59,840 nt of DNA. It comes from Planctomycetota bacterium (GTDB lineage: Bacteria; Planctomycetota; SZUA-567; H5-PLA8). The position numbers and the translations under genes are program-made. Shown here one piece after another: positions 26,103 to 34,928 of the stretch (its first letter is position 1; each line of letters opens with the position of its first letter). The notes below the pieces were generated by a model. That model was not told where the DNA came from. It did not search any database and saw only the letters and a program-made list of their open reading frames with translations. The stretch is from positions 1 through 59,840 of the forward strand of contig JAHCJK010000011.1 of the NCBI GenBank assembly GCA_026184295.1. The letters are read 5' to 3'.

Positions 26103-27440
26103 CTACGCGCCCGCCGCCGCGCGCTGCGGCGCGTCCTCTTCCTGGCGCGGCGCGGCGAACGGAATCGTCTTCGGGCTCTCGGTCTTGCGCAGTTCCATCG
26201 GCACGTCGTTGACCACGCGCGGCATGATCGCCGTCGCGGCCTCGCGCAGCGCCGGGCCGCCGGCGTAGCGCCGTTCGACGTTCAGCGCGTTGAGCTGCGC
26301 GGTGACGACGTAGGGGATCGTCCCCGACGCCGCCGCCAGGTCCTCGACGCTGATGCGTTCGCGCCCGTCGGGGCTCGACCCGATCAGCGTCACGTCCTCG
26401 CCGACCTCGGGCAGGCCCGCGGGCGTGTTCGCCAGCGAAGTCACGTCCACTACGATGTAATCCATCGAGATCGTTCCGACGACGGGCAGGCGCATGCCGC
26501 GCACGATCACTTCGCCGCGCCCGCTGATCGCGCGGCGGTAGCCGTCGCTGTAACCGACCGGCAGCGTCGCGAGCACCGATTCGCGCGCGCACTTGAAGGT
26601 CCGGTTGTAACCCACCGTCCAGCCCGCGGGGCGCTTGCCCAGATGCACGATCTTGGTGTGGAGGCTTAAAGACGCGCGCAGGTCGAGCGCGTCGCGGCCG
26701 GCCTGCCAGGCGCGCATGCCGTGCAGCAGCGTGCCGCAGCGGACCATGTCGAGCTGCGCGTCGGGATGGAAGACCGTCGCCGCGCTGTTGGCCGCGTGGC
26801 GCACGCGGAAGTAGACGCGCCGTTCTTCCAGATCGCGCAGCAGGCTGCGCAGCAGCGCGACCTGTTCGCGCGTCGGCTCCGGATCGTACTCTTCGGCCGA
26901 CGAAAAGTGGGTGAAGACGCCTTCGAGTTCCAGGGTCTGCTCGGCCTTGACGCGGTCGGCGGCGGGCCAGAGTTCGTCGGGCGTGAAGCCGCTGCGGCCC
27001 ATGCCCGTGTCCACCATCAGGTGAACCTTGGTCTTCTGCCCGCGGCGGTGGCCCTGGTGGGCGGCGCGCGTCTTTTCGGCGAGCTGTTCGATCTCGTCTT
27101 CGCTCGAGACGGCGAAGGTCAGGTCGGCTTCGATGCCGGGAAGGAATTCGTCGGGCATGCACGGCCCGAGGAGGTTGATGGGCGCCTCGACGCCCGCGTC
27201 GCGCAGTTCGATGCCTTCGGTGACGCGCACGACGCCCAGGCGCTGCGCGCCCGCGGCCAGCGCGGCCTTGCCGACCTGCTTCGCGCCGTGGCCGTAGGCG
27301 TTGGACTTCACCACCGCCATCAGCCCCGCGCCGTGCTTGAGCAGGCTCTTGATCGCGCGGACGTTGTGGGCGACGGCGTCGAGATCGACGCGCGCCCAGA
27401 CGCGGGCCATGTTCGCAAGCGCTCCGTTGGAATCCGGCAT
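26103..27440 (-). CDS. alr: Alanine racemase with C-terminal extension
   Basis: PLP enzyme that interconverts L- and D-alanine for peptidoglycan. The catalytic lysine is K45 in AVVKSNAYGHG, and the second catalytic base is the Tyr of GYSDGYRR; VGTISMDYIVVDV and CGTLLHG also match the family. At 445 residues it is about 70 longer than usual, with the excess after the normal end (from about residue 385) and a low-complexity last 20 residues. Start ATG 27440 follows a run of seven G; an ATG at 27410 (MARVWARV) is a possible alternative. Peptidoglycan synthesis in the host cell is implied. Confidence 0.94.
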   Translation of the reverse strand: MPDSNGALANMARVWARVDLDAVAHNVRAIKSLLKHGAGLMAVVKSNAYGHGAKQVGKAALAAGAQRLGVVRVTEGIELRDAGVEAPINLLGPCMPDEFLPGIEADLTFAVSSEDEIEQLAEKTRAAHQGHRRGQKTKVHLMVDTGMGRSGFTPDELWPAADRVKAEQTLELEGVFTHFSSAEEYDPEPTREQVALLRSLLRDLEERRVYFRVRHAANSAATVFHPDAQLDMVRCGTLLHGMRAWQAGRDALDLRASLSLHTKIVHLGKRPAGWTVGYNRTFKCARESVLATLPVGYSDGYRRAISGRGEVIVRGMRLPVVGTISMDYIVVDVTSLANTPAGLPEVGEDVTLIGSSPDGRERISVEDLAAASGTIPYVVTAQLNALNVERRYAGGPALREAATAIMPRVVNDVPMELRKTESPKTIPFAAPRQEEDAPQRAAAGA

Positions 27441-27681
27441 CGACGACCCCCCCGAGTCGCACGCCACCCGAAGTGCCGCAGCCGCGGCTCGTGCATGGAA
27501 TTCGGGTGGATCTTGTTCGAGGTATCGTAGACGCCGGGGATGCGGCTTTAGTCTTTTACGTAGCGGGAGTTAGATTTTTTCGGCCGACCTTGGCGTCCGT
27601 TCGCATAAGAAATCCCGAAAAAGGGCTCAAGTTAGCGGGATGTTGGGGCACGGAGTTTCGCATGCATGGTAGATTGCAGGC

Positions 27682-27990
27682 ATGAAAGGGCGCGCTCGAT
27701 CTTTGTGGCTCACGGTTTCCACGCTCACCATCCTTCTGCTGATGGTTCTGCTGAACGCGTGGAATCATGGGGGCACCGTGTATTCTCCCGGCGCGGTCGA
27801 AGCCTATGGTTTTCCCTTCATTTATTTCCGAACGCATCCCACGTGGACCGGTTCGGACTGGGACTTCGAGCACTTGCGAGTGACGTTTTTCTTCGTCAGC
27901 CTTTTTTGCAACATACTACTGGGGGTATTCATGCTTTGGGCATGGTTTCGCCTCTATGCCTGGATCGAACCGCGCGGGAAGGAAGCGTAG
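27682..27990 (+). CDS. Small two-helix membrane protein, unknown
   Basis: 102 residues with two hydrophobic segments (about 8-25 and 68-92) and an aromatic-rich stretch between them (FPFIYFRTHPTWTGSDWDF). I recognise no family. The composition is less GC-rich than the neighbours, and the upstream 240 bp is also AT-richer. A second small membrane protein gene begins nine bases after its stop. Confidence 0.6.
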   Translation: MKGRARSLWLTVSTLTILLLMVLLNAWNHGGTVYSPGAVEAYGFPFIYFRTHPTWTGSDWDFEHLRVTFFFVSLFCNILLGVFMLWAWFRLYAWIEPRGKEA

Positions 27991-27998
27991 TCCGACTC

Positions 27999-28328
27999 AT
28001 GCCTCCCTGCTTTTCCCTGCTCCTCGCATGCAGCGGCAAAGGCGCGCAGGCCGCCATCTCGCAACATATTGGGCTCTCGTTGGCCGGCGCGGGCATCGGG
28101 TTGGCGATCATCGGTTACTTGGCCATCGAACACTTCTTATACAAGAAGAAGGACTGGACCCTTGCGGCAGCCCTGGTCTTGATCGTGCTTCATCCGGCGT
28201 GGTGGATTTCCGCCATGCACGGCGATTGCGGTTACACGAAATTTTATGCATCCAGCGTCTTTGTGCTCCTGTTCATCGCCCTGGCCCTCCGGGCCTCTTT
28301 CCGCAAACGTCCGGACGAAGCGCCATAA
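27999..28328 (+). CDS. Small membrane protein, unknown
   Basis: 109 residues with about three hydrophobic segments and three cysteines (residues 4, 11 and in HGDCGY). No family recognised. It starts nine bases after the 102-residue membrane protein, so the two are probably co-transcribed. The ATG at 27999 has a weak ribosome site (GGAAGG about 17 bases upstream). Base composition resembles the preceding small gene, not the ExbD genes that follow 88 bp later. Confidence 0.55.
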   Translation: MPPCFSLLLACSGKGAQAAISQHIGLSLAGAGIGLAIIGYLAIEHFLYKKKDWTLAAALVLIVLHPAWWISAMHGDCGYTKFYASSVFVLLFIALALRASFRKRPDEAP

Positions 28329-28416
28329 TCCCGGCAAGTTTTCTGCGCGGCTCCCGTTTTTCCCCTTGGTCGGCAAGTCGGGTCCTGGCGCACGCCAGCC
28401 CGGACGGAGCCTTGCC

Positions 28417-28869
28417 ATGCCGGCCAAACCCCGCAGAGAAGACGCCTCGTTCGACCTCACCTCGATGATCGACGTGACCTTTCTCCTCATCATCTTTTTC
28501 ATGTGCGTCACCGAGATGGCGCACATCGAATACGAGAACCTCACGCTCCCGGCCGCGCACCAGTCGGTCAAGGATTCGCCCGCGCCGCCCCGGCGGCAGG
28601 TGGTGAACGTGCGCTACGGGTACGGGAACGGACCCGAGCGCTCCGAGATCGTGGTGCGGCAGCGCGTCTTCGACGAAACGAACCGGCTCGCCGAGTTCCT
28701 GCGCGAACAGGACCGCCTCGCGCGCCGCCAGGGACAGGCCGACGGCATCGACGTGAAGATCCGCGCCGACGGACGCGCCGAATACCAGAAAGTTCAGCAG
28801 GTGCTGGTCGCCTGCATGAAGGCGGGGATCGCGCGCGTCTCCATCGGCGCCGCGCCCTCGCCGCGCTGA
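28417..28869 (+). CDS. ExbD/TolR family protein 1
   Basis: 150 residues with the ExbD/TolR layout: short cytoplasmic start, one membrane helix (about 15-35, DLTSMIDVTFLLIIFFM) and a periplasmic domain. The membrane aspartate needed for proton coupling is present in the MIDV segment. These proteins work with ExbB/TolQ to energise outer-membrane processes. A second ExbD gene follows 35 bp downstream, but no ExbB gene is within the window. Confidence 0.88.
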   Translation: MPAKPRREDASFDLTSMIDVTFLLIIFFMCVTEMAHIEYENLTLPAAHQSVKDSPAPPRRQVVNVRYGYGNGPERSEIVVRQRVFDETNRLAEFLREQDRLARRQGQADGIDVKIRADGRAEYQKVQQVLVACMKAGIARVSIGAAPSPR

Positions 28870-28904
28870 ATCCAACCTCAACCGCTTACCCAAAGGAGAA
28901 CGTC

Positions 28905-29405
28905 ATGGCCGCCACGCTCGAAGAACGCTTCAAGGACCCGGAACTCTGCTTCACCTCGCTCATCGACATCGTCTTTCTGCTGCTCATCTTTTTCATGTGC
29001 GCCTCGCGCTTCAAGCAGGTGGAAGAGAAGCTCGAAGCATTTCTGCCCAATGACGGCAACCGTACGGACCGAACCCTGGTGCTCCCGCCGAGCGAACTCA
29101 CCATCTTCGTCCGCGACGACGCGGTGATGCGCGAATCGGACAGCTTCAACATCAAGGCCCTGCGCAAGGCGACCTTCTACCTGGGCAGCCGCGAAGCGAC
29201 CCCGGTGACCGACGTCAACCGCATGCTGCCGGTGCTGCAGCAGCTCGCCGAAACCCCGGGCCAGCGGGTGCTGATCGCGCTCTACGACGAACAGGCCGGG
29301 CAGGACCAGCGCGTGCCCTTCTTCAACGTGGTCCAGGTGGTGGACGCGTGCAAAGCGGCGGGGATCGCGAACATCGCCTTTCAGGCGCCCGCGCAGCCGC
29401 GCTGA
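28905..29405 (+). CDS. ExbD/TolR family protein 2
   Basis: 166 residues; membrane helix about 15-35 (CFTSLIDIVFLLLIFFM) with the conserved Asp in LIDI, then a periplasmic domain with FNVVQVVDACKAAGIANI near the end, which is parallel to QVLVACMKAGIARV of the upstream gene. The two are paralogs and likely form a heteromeric pair. AAAGGAG precedes the ATG by seven bases. The secreted protein gene at 29519 follows. Confidence 0.88.
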   Translation: MAATLEERFKDPELCFTSLIDIVFLLLIFFMCASRFKQVEEKLEAFLPNDGNRTDRTLVLPPSELTIFVRDDAVMRESDSFNIKALRKATFYLGSREATPVTDVNRMLPVLQQLAETPGQRVLIALYDEQAGQDQRVPFFNVVQVVDACKAAGIANIAFQAPAQPR

Positions 29406-29518
29406 ACCCGCGTTCTCCTAAAGGAGCGCGCCGGGCCGGTCGAAACAGGAAGAGGGATGTCCGGCGCCGTCCGGGGATGGCGGCGCCCGCCCTTACCTCG
29501 TCCGCCCCGGTACCCAGC

Positions 29519-30742
29519 ATGCGCCTCGCCTTCCCGATCCTCGTGCTTGCCGCCGCCCTGGCTTCGTCCGCGTGGGCCGAAGAATACGCCGGCGGACCGA
29601 ACCCGCTGGAGCTTCTGCCGCCGCCCAGGACCGCCGACGGCCTGCCCGCCGCCGAAGTGGTGGACCTTGCGCCGCCCAAGGCCGTCACCCGCGAAACCGT
29701 GCGCGAGACCAAGGCGCCCGCGTCCGAGCGCGTGAAGGAACCCGGCCTGCCTCCCGCGGCGCCGCCGGCGAGCGGCGTGCCGGGCTACAAGGGCATGCTC
29801 TGCGGAGAACTGACTCAGGACATCGTCGTGGACGCCGAGCATTCGCCCGTGCTGGTGCGCGGCGTCTGCGTCGTGCCCGCGGGGCGCACGCTGACACTCA
29901 AGCCCGGCGCGGTGCTGGAACTCCAGCCCGACCCGCACGCCGACGCGCCCGAAAAGCCCGGGCAGCCCGATCCGACCAAGGCCGGGCAGCTCTGGATCGT
30001 CGGGAAGTTCGCCGCCGAAGGCCGCCCCGGCCGCGCGGCGCAGGTGCGCGGCACGAAGGCCGCCGCGGGCGCGCAGAACGGCATCTTCTTTTACGGGTCC
30101 GAGCCGAGCGACCTGACCTACCTGAACCTGACCGACGTCGCGGTGACGCAGTGCGGCCCGGGCGCGGTGCTCTGGTCGGCCTGCGCCTTCGAAGGCTCGA
30201 AGCATTACGCGCTGGCCTCGGGCGCGGTCGCGTTCCTCCAATGCAGCTTCCGGCGCTGCGGCGGGCTCTTTGCCGCGTACCCGAACGGCGTCTGGGCGCT
30301 GATGGCGATGCGCTGCGAATTCCAGAGCTGTCGCGAGGGCCTGGTGATCGGCTCCGACCCCGGCGACGAATGCATCGTCTTCCGCGCCAATGCGCTGCTG
30401 GACACCAGCGGCGCGAACCTGCGCGCCGAACCCGCGGGCGAACCGCGGCGCGACGCCAACGGCAAGCCCCGGCGCGCCGAACTGCTGATTGGCGAAAACT
30501 GGTACGGCAACGTCCCGCCCGAAGTCGTGGACGCGAAGATCGTGGACGTGCGCACCAATCCCCGCATCCCCATGCGCCTGAACACGCGCCCGCCCGCGGC
30601 GGCGCCTTACGAAAACCTGGGCGCGCACGCGCCGCCGGAAGCGCTGGCCAAGGCGCTTAAGGAACTCGAACCGGTCCGCGCGCGCTTCCTGGCCGCGTAT
30701 GAAAAGAAGCGCGCCCCCAAGGCCGCGCCGGTCAAGCCGTAG
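29519..30742 (+). CDS. Secreted protein with beta-helix-like region
   Basis: 407 residues, signal peptide about 1-19 (ending SSAWA). After a Pro/Ala-rich linker comes a region (about 95-340) of short repeated strands, such as VVPAGRTLTLKPGAVLELQP and later CEFQSCREGLVIGSDPGDECIVFRANALLD, typical of right-handed parallel beta-helix proteins. GENWYGN near 315 is often seen at the end of such helices. The tail is Lys/Ala/Pro-rich. It follows two ExbD genes and could be a cargo or partner of that system, but this is inference from order only. I chose ATG 29519 because it starts a good signal peptide. Confidence 0.7.
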   Translation: MRLAFPILVLAAALASSAWAEEYAGGPNPLELLPPPRTADGLPAAEVVDLAPPKAVTRETVRETKAPASERVKEPGLPPAAPPASGVPGYKGMLCGELTQDIVVDAEHSPVLVRGVCVVPAGRTLTLKPGAVLELQPDPHADAPEKPGQPDPTKAGQLWIVGKFAAEGRPGRAAQVRGTKAAAGAQNGIFFYGSEPSDLTYLNLTDVAVTQCGPGAVLWSACAFEGSKHYALASGAVAFLQCSFRRCGGLFAAYPNGVWALMAMRCEFQSCREGLVIGSDPGDECIVFRANALLDTSGANLRAEPAGEPRRDANGKPRRAELLIGENWYGNVPPEVVDAKIVDVRTNPRIPMRLNTRPPAAAPYENLGAHAPPEALAKALKELEPVRARFLAAYEKKRAPKAAPVKP

Positions 30743-30775
30743 CCTTTCCCCGCTCGGGCGGATAACGTCGCTCCG

Positions 30776-32806
30776 ATGGCAATCCTGCAAGGCCTGCTGT
30801 GCCTGCTGCTGCTGCTCCCCGCGCTCGCGCTGGGCGCGCTGTGGGTACGCCGCGTGCTGGGCTCGGCCGACGCGCACACGGCGCTGACGCTCGGCGCGGT
30901 CGCCGGACTTTCCGCGCACATCACGGCCCTGAACGCGCTCGCCTACCTGATCCTGCCCGGCCACGCGGCGCTCGCGCTTGCGCCGACGGAAGGCCTCGCG
31001 GCCGTGCTCCTCTGGCGAGGACTCGCGGCGCAGGGACGACCGGTGTTCGATTGCGGACGCTGCGCGGCCGTCGCGCGCGGCGTCTGGCCCTGGGTGGGCC
31101 TGATCGCAGCGCTCTGGTCGTGGACGATCCTGCATACGGGCAGCAGCGACCAGCTCTTCCACGCGTCCGTCTGCGCGCCCATGGCGCGCTCGGGGCTCCC
31201 GGCCACGCACCCGTTCGACACGACGCAGGTGCTCAACTACCACTACGCGCTGAACATCCTCGGGGCCTCGCTGGGCGCGTGCACGGGCCTGAAGAGCTGG
31301 TGGGCGCTGGACGTGGCCCTCGCGCTGCTCGCGCCGATGATCCTGGCGGGCTGCGTCGAATTCCTGCGCGCCGCCGCGGCCGCCGACGGGCGCGAGGCCT
31401 CCCGCGCCGAACTGCTCTTCGGCACGCTGCTCTTCGCGCTGGGCGGGAACTTTCAGTGGATCGAATGGCTGCAAGGCAAGGCCGACGCGAATCCCGCGAA
31501 CCGCTTCGGCTTCGGCTGCGACGGCATCGCGACGCTCTTTCCCGCGCCCGCGCAGGCCGGCGCGTGGGTCTGGCTCTTCGCGGTCTTCGCCTTCGTGCTG
31601 CGCTGGCGCGCGGGCGTGGACGCCAAGCGCGAAGCCTGGGCCGACGGTGCGGGCCCCGGGCGCGGCTGCTGGTCGGCCTCGATTCCTCTGGGCCTGATGC
31701 TGGGCGTGCTCTGCCTGACCGCGGAACACGCCGCCTTTGCCGTCGCGATCGCCCTCGTCGTCTTCACCGCGTGGGACCTGCGCGGAGGGCTGGAACGCGT
31801 GAGTTCACTGCTGATCGCGGGCGCGCTGGGCCTGGGGCTCGCGGTTGTGCAGGGCGGCACGATCACCGGACTGGCGCTGAAGCTCTCCGGCAGCGGCAAT
31901 CTGAAGCCGGGTTGGACCGGCGACGCGTGGCCGTCATTCCCGAGCCAGCTCGGGCGCGTCACGCACGCCGACGCGGGCTACTGGAGTTTTATCTGGCGCG
32001 AGTACGGCGCAACGCTGTACCTGCTTCCGCTCCTGCTGGCATGGGGGCTCTCGCGGCGCGCGCCGACGGCGGTGCGCTGGCTGCTGGTCGCGACGGTGCC
32101 GTGCGCGTTCGTGACGCTGTACGTGCGCTTCCCGCTCAACGAATTCGATACCTACCGCTTTTACCAGCTCTATCTTTGCGCCGCGCTGCTCGCGGTGGGG
32201 CTCTTCTGTGCGCGTATCTGGGAAACGCGCCCGGCGCTGCCGTGGAAACTGGCCGCGCTGCTCGTCTGTGCGCCGCTGTGCGTGGAAGGCGCGCGCGCGA
32301 CGGCGGTGTGGGCGCTGACGTTCTATCCGAATTCGCCGTGGGATTACCCCGCCGCGCAGCACGAAGCCTACGCCGAGGTCGAACGGCGCATCGCGGCGCT
32401 GGGGCCGAATCCCGACCCGACCGAGACGCGCGTGATCGCGCAGCTTCCGGGCCTGAACTTCGCCGGCATCCCCACCGAACCGGGCATCCTGGGGCGCGCG
32501 GTGCCCGCGGGCGACCCCGACACCGACGTGACGATCATGCGCGGCCGCGCGTGGTGGAACGCGCTGCAATGCCCTTCGCCTCCGAATCTGCGCACCGCGC
32601 GTGCGCGCTGGGTGCTGCTCAACGGCGAGGATCTAGCGCGCGCTCGGCCGATGTTGGAAGGCTGCCCCGATTTCGAATTCATCGGTGCGTACGGACCTGA
32701 CGACCCCGGCGAACGCTACCGGCTGTATCGCTATAAAGGCGGTTGGGAGGCGCAGGACAACGAGTGGTGGCAGGTACGCAAGGTCGAGCCAGCGCCGACG
32801 CGTTGA
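30776..32806 (+). CDS. Large polytopic membrane protein, glycosyltransferase GT-C-like
   Basis: 676 residues with about 12-14 hydrophobic segments up to residue 510 and a soluble C-terminal part of about 150 residues. The pattern of an early luminal loop with SDQLFHASVCAPMARSGLP and NYHYALNILGA resembles membrane glycosyltransferases and related polytopic proteins, though I do not see a defining catalytic motif such as a clear DxD pair. Function is therefore open. The gene ends only seven bases before the stop of the convergent GntR/LacI gene. Confidence 0.65.
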   Translation: MAILQGLLCLLLLLPALALGALWVRRVLGSADAHTALTLGAVAGLSAHITALNALAYLILPGHAALALAPTEGLAAVLLWRGLAAQGRPVFDCGRCAAVARGVWPWVGLIAALWSWTILHTGSSDQLFHASVCAPMARSGLPATHPFDTTQVLNYHYALNILGASLGACTGLKSWWALDVALALLAPMILAGCVEFLRAAAAADGREASRAELLFGTLLFALGGNFQWIEWLQGKADANPANRFGFGCDGIATLFPAPAQAGAWVWLFAVFAFVLRWRAGVDAKREAWADGAGPGRGCWSASIPLGLMLGVLCLTAEHAAFAVAIALVVFTAWDLRGGLERVSSLLIAGALGLGLAVVQGGTITGLALKLSGSGNLKPGWTGDAWPSFPSQLGRVTHADAGYWSFIWREYGATLYLLPLLLAWGLSRRAPTAVRWLLVATVPCAFVTLYVRFPLNEFDTYRFYQLYLCAALLAVGLFCARIWETRPALPWKLAALLVCAPLCVEGARATAVWALTFYPNSPWDYPAAQHEAYAEVERRIAALGPNPDPTETRVIAQLPGLNFAGIPTEPGILGRAVPAGDPDTDVTIMRGRAWWNALQCPSPPNLRTARARWVLLNGEDLARARPMLEGCPDFEFIGAYGPDDPGERYRLYRYKGGWEAQDNEWWQVRKVEPAPTR

Positions 32807-32813
32807 ACTTGCT

Positions 32814-33956
32814 TCACCCCTGGGCCTGCGCCACGGTCCCGCGCACCATCAACTCCGCGGGCTGGCGTTTCACCAGGCCCTTCGCGCCCGTCTTCCACAG
32901 GTCGTAAGCCGAGCGGCCCATCTGAATCTCGTTAAAGGCCACGCTGTCGACCTGGATCGGCGTCAGCGGGTCGGTCTTCAGCGCATCGCCGAACCCGACG
33001 ACGCTCACGTCCTCGGGCACCTTCAGGTTCAGCGCCCAGGCTTCCTTCACCACGTCGAGCAGGTAGTAGTCCATGAAGCCGACCCAGCCGGTGATGCGCT
33101 GGTCCGCGGGGCGTTCCAGCCACGGGCGCACGAGTTCGCGCGTGTCCTTGAAGCCGGTCAGGATCACCGGCGTGTCTTCGGGCTTCAGTCCCGCGGCCTG
33201 CACGGCGGCGCGGTAGCCGGCCATGCGGAGTTCGTTGGGCTGGCCGACGCTTCCGCCGGGCCCGACGTAGCCGATGCGCCGGTGGCCGTGCTTGAGGAGG
33301 TGCTCGGTGGCGATGCGCAGGCCGTCGGAATCGCTGTACATCACGCTGCTCAGGCCTTCTTCGGGCGAAGCGAAGTCCATCGCCACCACGCGGCGGCCTT
33401 CCTTGAGGAAGCGCCAGAGCGGCCGGTAGTCGGGCACGCCGTCTTCGACAAAGATGAGCCCGAGCACGTTCGAACTCGCGAAGGCGTCCTCGGGCAGACA
33501 GTAGACGTTGCCGTCGCCGCGTTCGTACGGCGTCAGCAGCACCTCGATGCCGTCTTCGGCCGCGGCTTCGCGCAGGCCGAGATAGAAGTGGCTGGTGTAG
33601 CCCTTCAGCTTGGGATTCAGGACCGACTCCGGGCGGATGACCACGAACCGCAGGATCTGCATCGTCGGCGCGGCCTGCGCGCGCGGGGCGCGGTCCTTCA
33701 CGTACGTGCCGCTGCCGGGGCGGCGTTCGACCAAGCCTTCGGCCGCGATGGTCGCGAGCACCTTATTTACGGTCAGGAGACTCAGGCCCGATTCCTTGGC
33801 GAGCGTGCGTTCGCTGGGCAGTTTTGCGCCGGTCTCCATGTCCTGGATCAGGTGGACGATGTGGTCGCGAAACTGTTCGCTGCGCAGCTGCCCGGGGAAG
33901 CGGACCGTAGGCAGTTGGACGGTCGGTGCGGTTCGCCGGGCTTTGGTTCGAGGCAT
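32814..33956 (-). CDS. GntR/LacI hybrid transcriptional regulator
   Basis: 380 residues: N-terminal GntR-type winged helix (about 24-92, with LPSERTLAKESGLSLLTVNKVL and GLVERRPGSGTYV) joined to a LacI-type periplasmic-binding-like sensor (about 98-375, with YRIGYVGPGG-like HRRIGYVGPGGSVGQPNELRMAGYRAA and PEDVSVVGFGD). This is the AraR-type layout; it should bind DNA as a dimer and release or bind it on meeting a sugar. No obvious target gene is adjacent: upstream is the unrelated SPFH operon end. The ATG has GGAGAC about six bases upstream. Confidence 0.9.
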   Translation of the reverse strand: MPRTKARRTAPTVQLPTVRFPGQLRSEQFRDHIVHLIQDMETGAKLPSERTLAKESGLSLLTVNKVLATIAAEGLVERRPGSGTYVKDRAPRAQAAPTMQILRFVVIRPESVLNPKLKGYTSHFYLGLREAAAEDGIEVLLTPYERGDGNVYCLPEDAFASSNVLGLIFVEDGVPDYRPLWRFLKEGRRVVAMDFASPEEGLSSVMYSDSDGLRIATEHLLKHGHRRIGYVGPGGSVGQPNELRMAGYRAAVQAAGLKPEDTPVILTGFKDTRELVRPWLERPADQRITGWVGFMDYYLLDVVKEAWALNLKVPEDVSVVGFGDALKTDPLTPIQVDSVAFNEIQMGRSAYDLWKTGAKGLVKRQPAELMVRGTVAQAQG

Positions 33957-34055
33957 GAACGTCTCCTGATATAACGATTAAATCACTCCTGCAACATACG
34001 CGGTGGACGGGATGTTACAACAACAATCGCGGGGTTTTCATAACCGGTTGAGGGG

Positions 34056-34928
34056 CTAGGTGTTCAAGCGGACGGGCGGCGAAAGTTGCGACGCAGCGGT
34101 GGCAAGATCGAGGTAAAAGACGGCGGTCTCGTCGTCCAGGCCCGCCTCGCGCGCGACCTCGGTGATCTTCACCTCCGCACGGCTGCGCCCGGCCAAGCCC
34201 AGGCGCGCGGAAAGGGCGTTGCCCAGCGCGGCAAGTTCCTCGGCGGTGACGACGCCTTCGTCCACGAGCTTACGGTAGGCGTCAAGGTCGAGCAGTTCGG
34301 CGTCGGGCTGATGCCCTCGCTGCTCAGGCGGAAGATTCGAACGATAGGCCAGCGCATCGGCCAGGCGTTCGAGCAGCGGGTGCGCCGACCAGTGCGGCGC
34401 TTTGAAGGCTCGGCGGGCTGCGCGCAGGTGCTCTTCGCACGCGGCAAGTTCGCGCCAGCCGCGACGCAGCGCGACAAAAAGGTAACCAGCCGAGAAGACC
34501 AGCAGCAGATCGTCCAGAATTTTAAAGCGTCCGGGCACGCGCAGCCCGATGAGCCCCACCAACACCAGCCCACCGGCCAGCAGGGCGTGCCGAGCGAGCC
34601 GGAACCAAGCCTCGTAGCGTTCTTCGGAGAGCCAGCCGATGCTGGCGGCGAGGCCTCGGCGGCCCTGTTCTTCGCGCGCGGGCGCGTCGCGGTCGGCGGC
34701 GTAGAGCACCAGCTCCCGCCCTTTGAGCGCCCGCGCGAACGACTCCGGCCGGTCCTCGGCGAGCACGAACCACGGCGGGCCGTTGAGCACCGGAAGAAAC
34801 CAGCCGCGCGGGCCGGGCGGCGGCTTTTGGTCGATGGGCTCCGTCGAAAACGGAACGGCCTTCGCTTCCGGCGCGGAAGCGCCTTCCGTGTTCAGGTGCG
34901 CGGCCGGATCACTCTCCGCCTGGCTCAT
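34056..34928 (-). CDS. Unknown membrane protein of the SPFH operon
   Basis: 290 residues: polar Pro-rich start (1-45), two membrane segments (about 112-130 and 140-158), then a helical cytoplasmic region. I do not recognise the family. It overlaps the second SPFH gene by 20 bases and is therefore the third gene of that operon, probably working with the SPFH complex at the membrane. A GntR/LacI gene follows on the same strand after about 100 bp. Confidence 0.7.
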   Translation of the reverse strand: MSQAESDPAAHLNTEGASAPEAKAVPFSTEPIDQKPPPGPRGWFLPVLNGPPWFVLAEDRPESFARALKGRELVLYAADRDAPAREEQGRRGLAASIGWLSEERYEAWFRLARHALLAGGLVLVGLIGLRVPGRFKILDDLLLVFSAGYLFVALRRGWRELAACEEHLRAARRAFKAPHWSAHPLLERLADALAYRSNLPPEQRGHQPDAELLDLDAYRKLVDEGVVTAEELAALGNALSARLGLAGRSRAEVKITEVAREAGLDDETAVFYLDLATAASQLSPPVRLNT

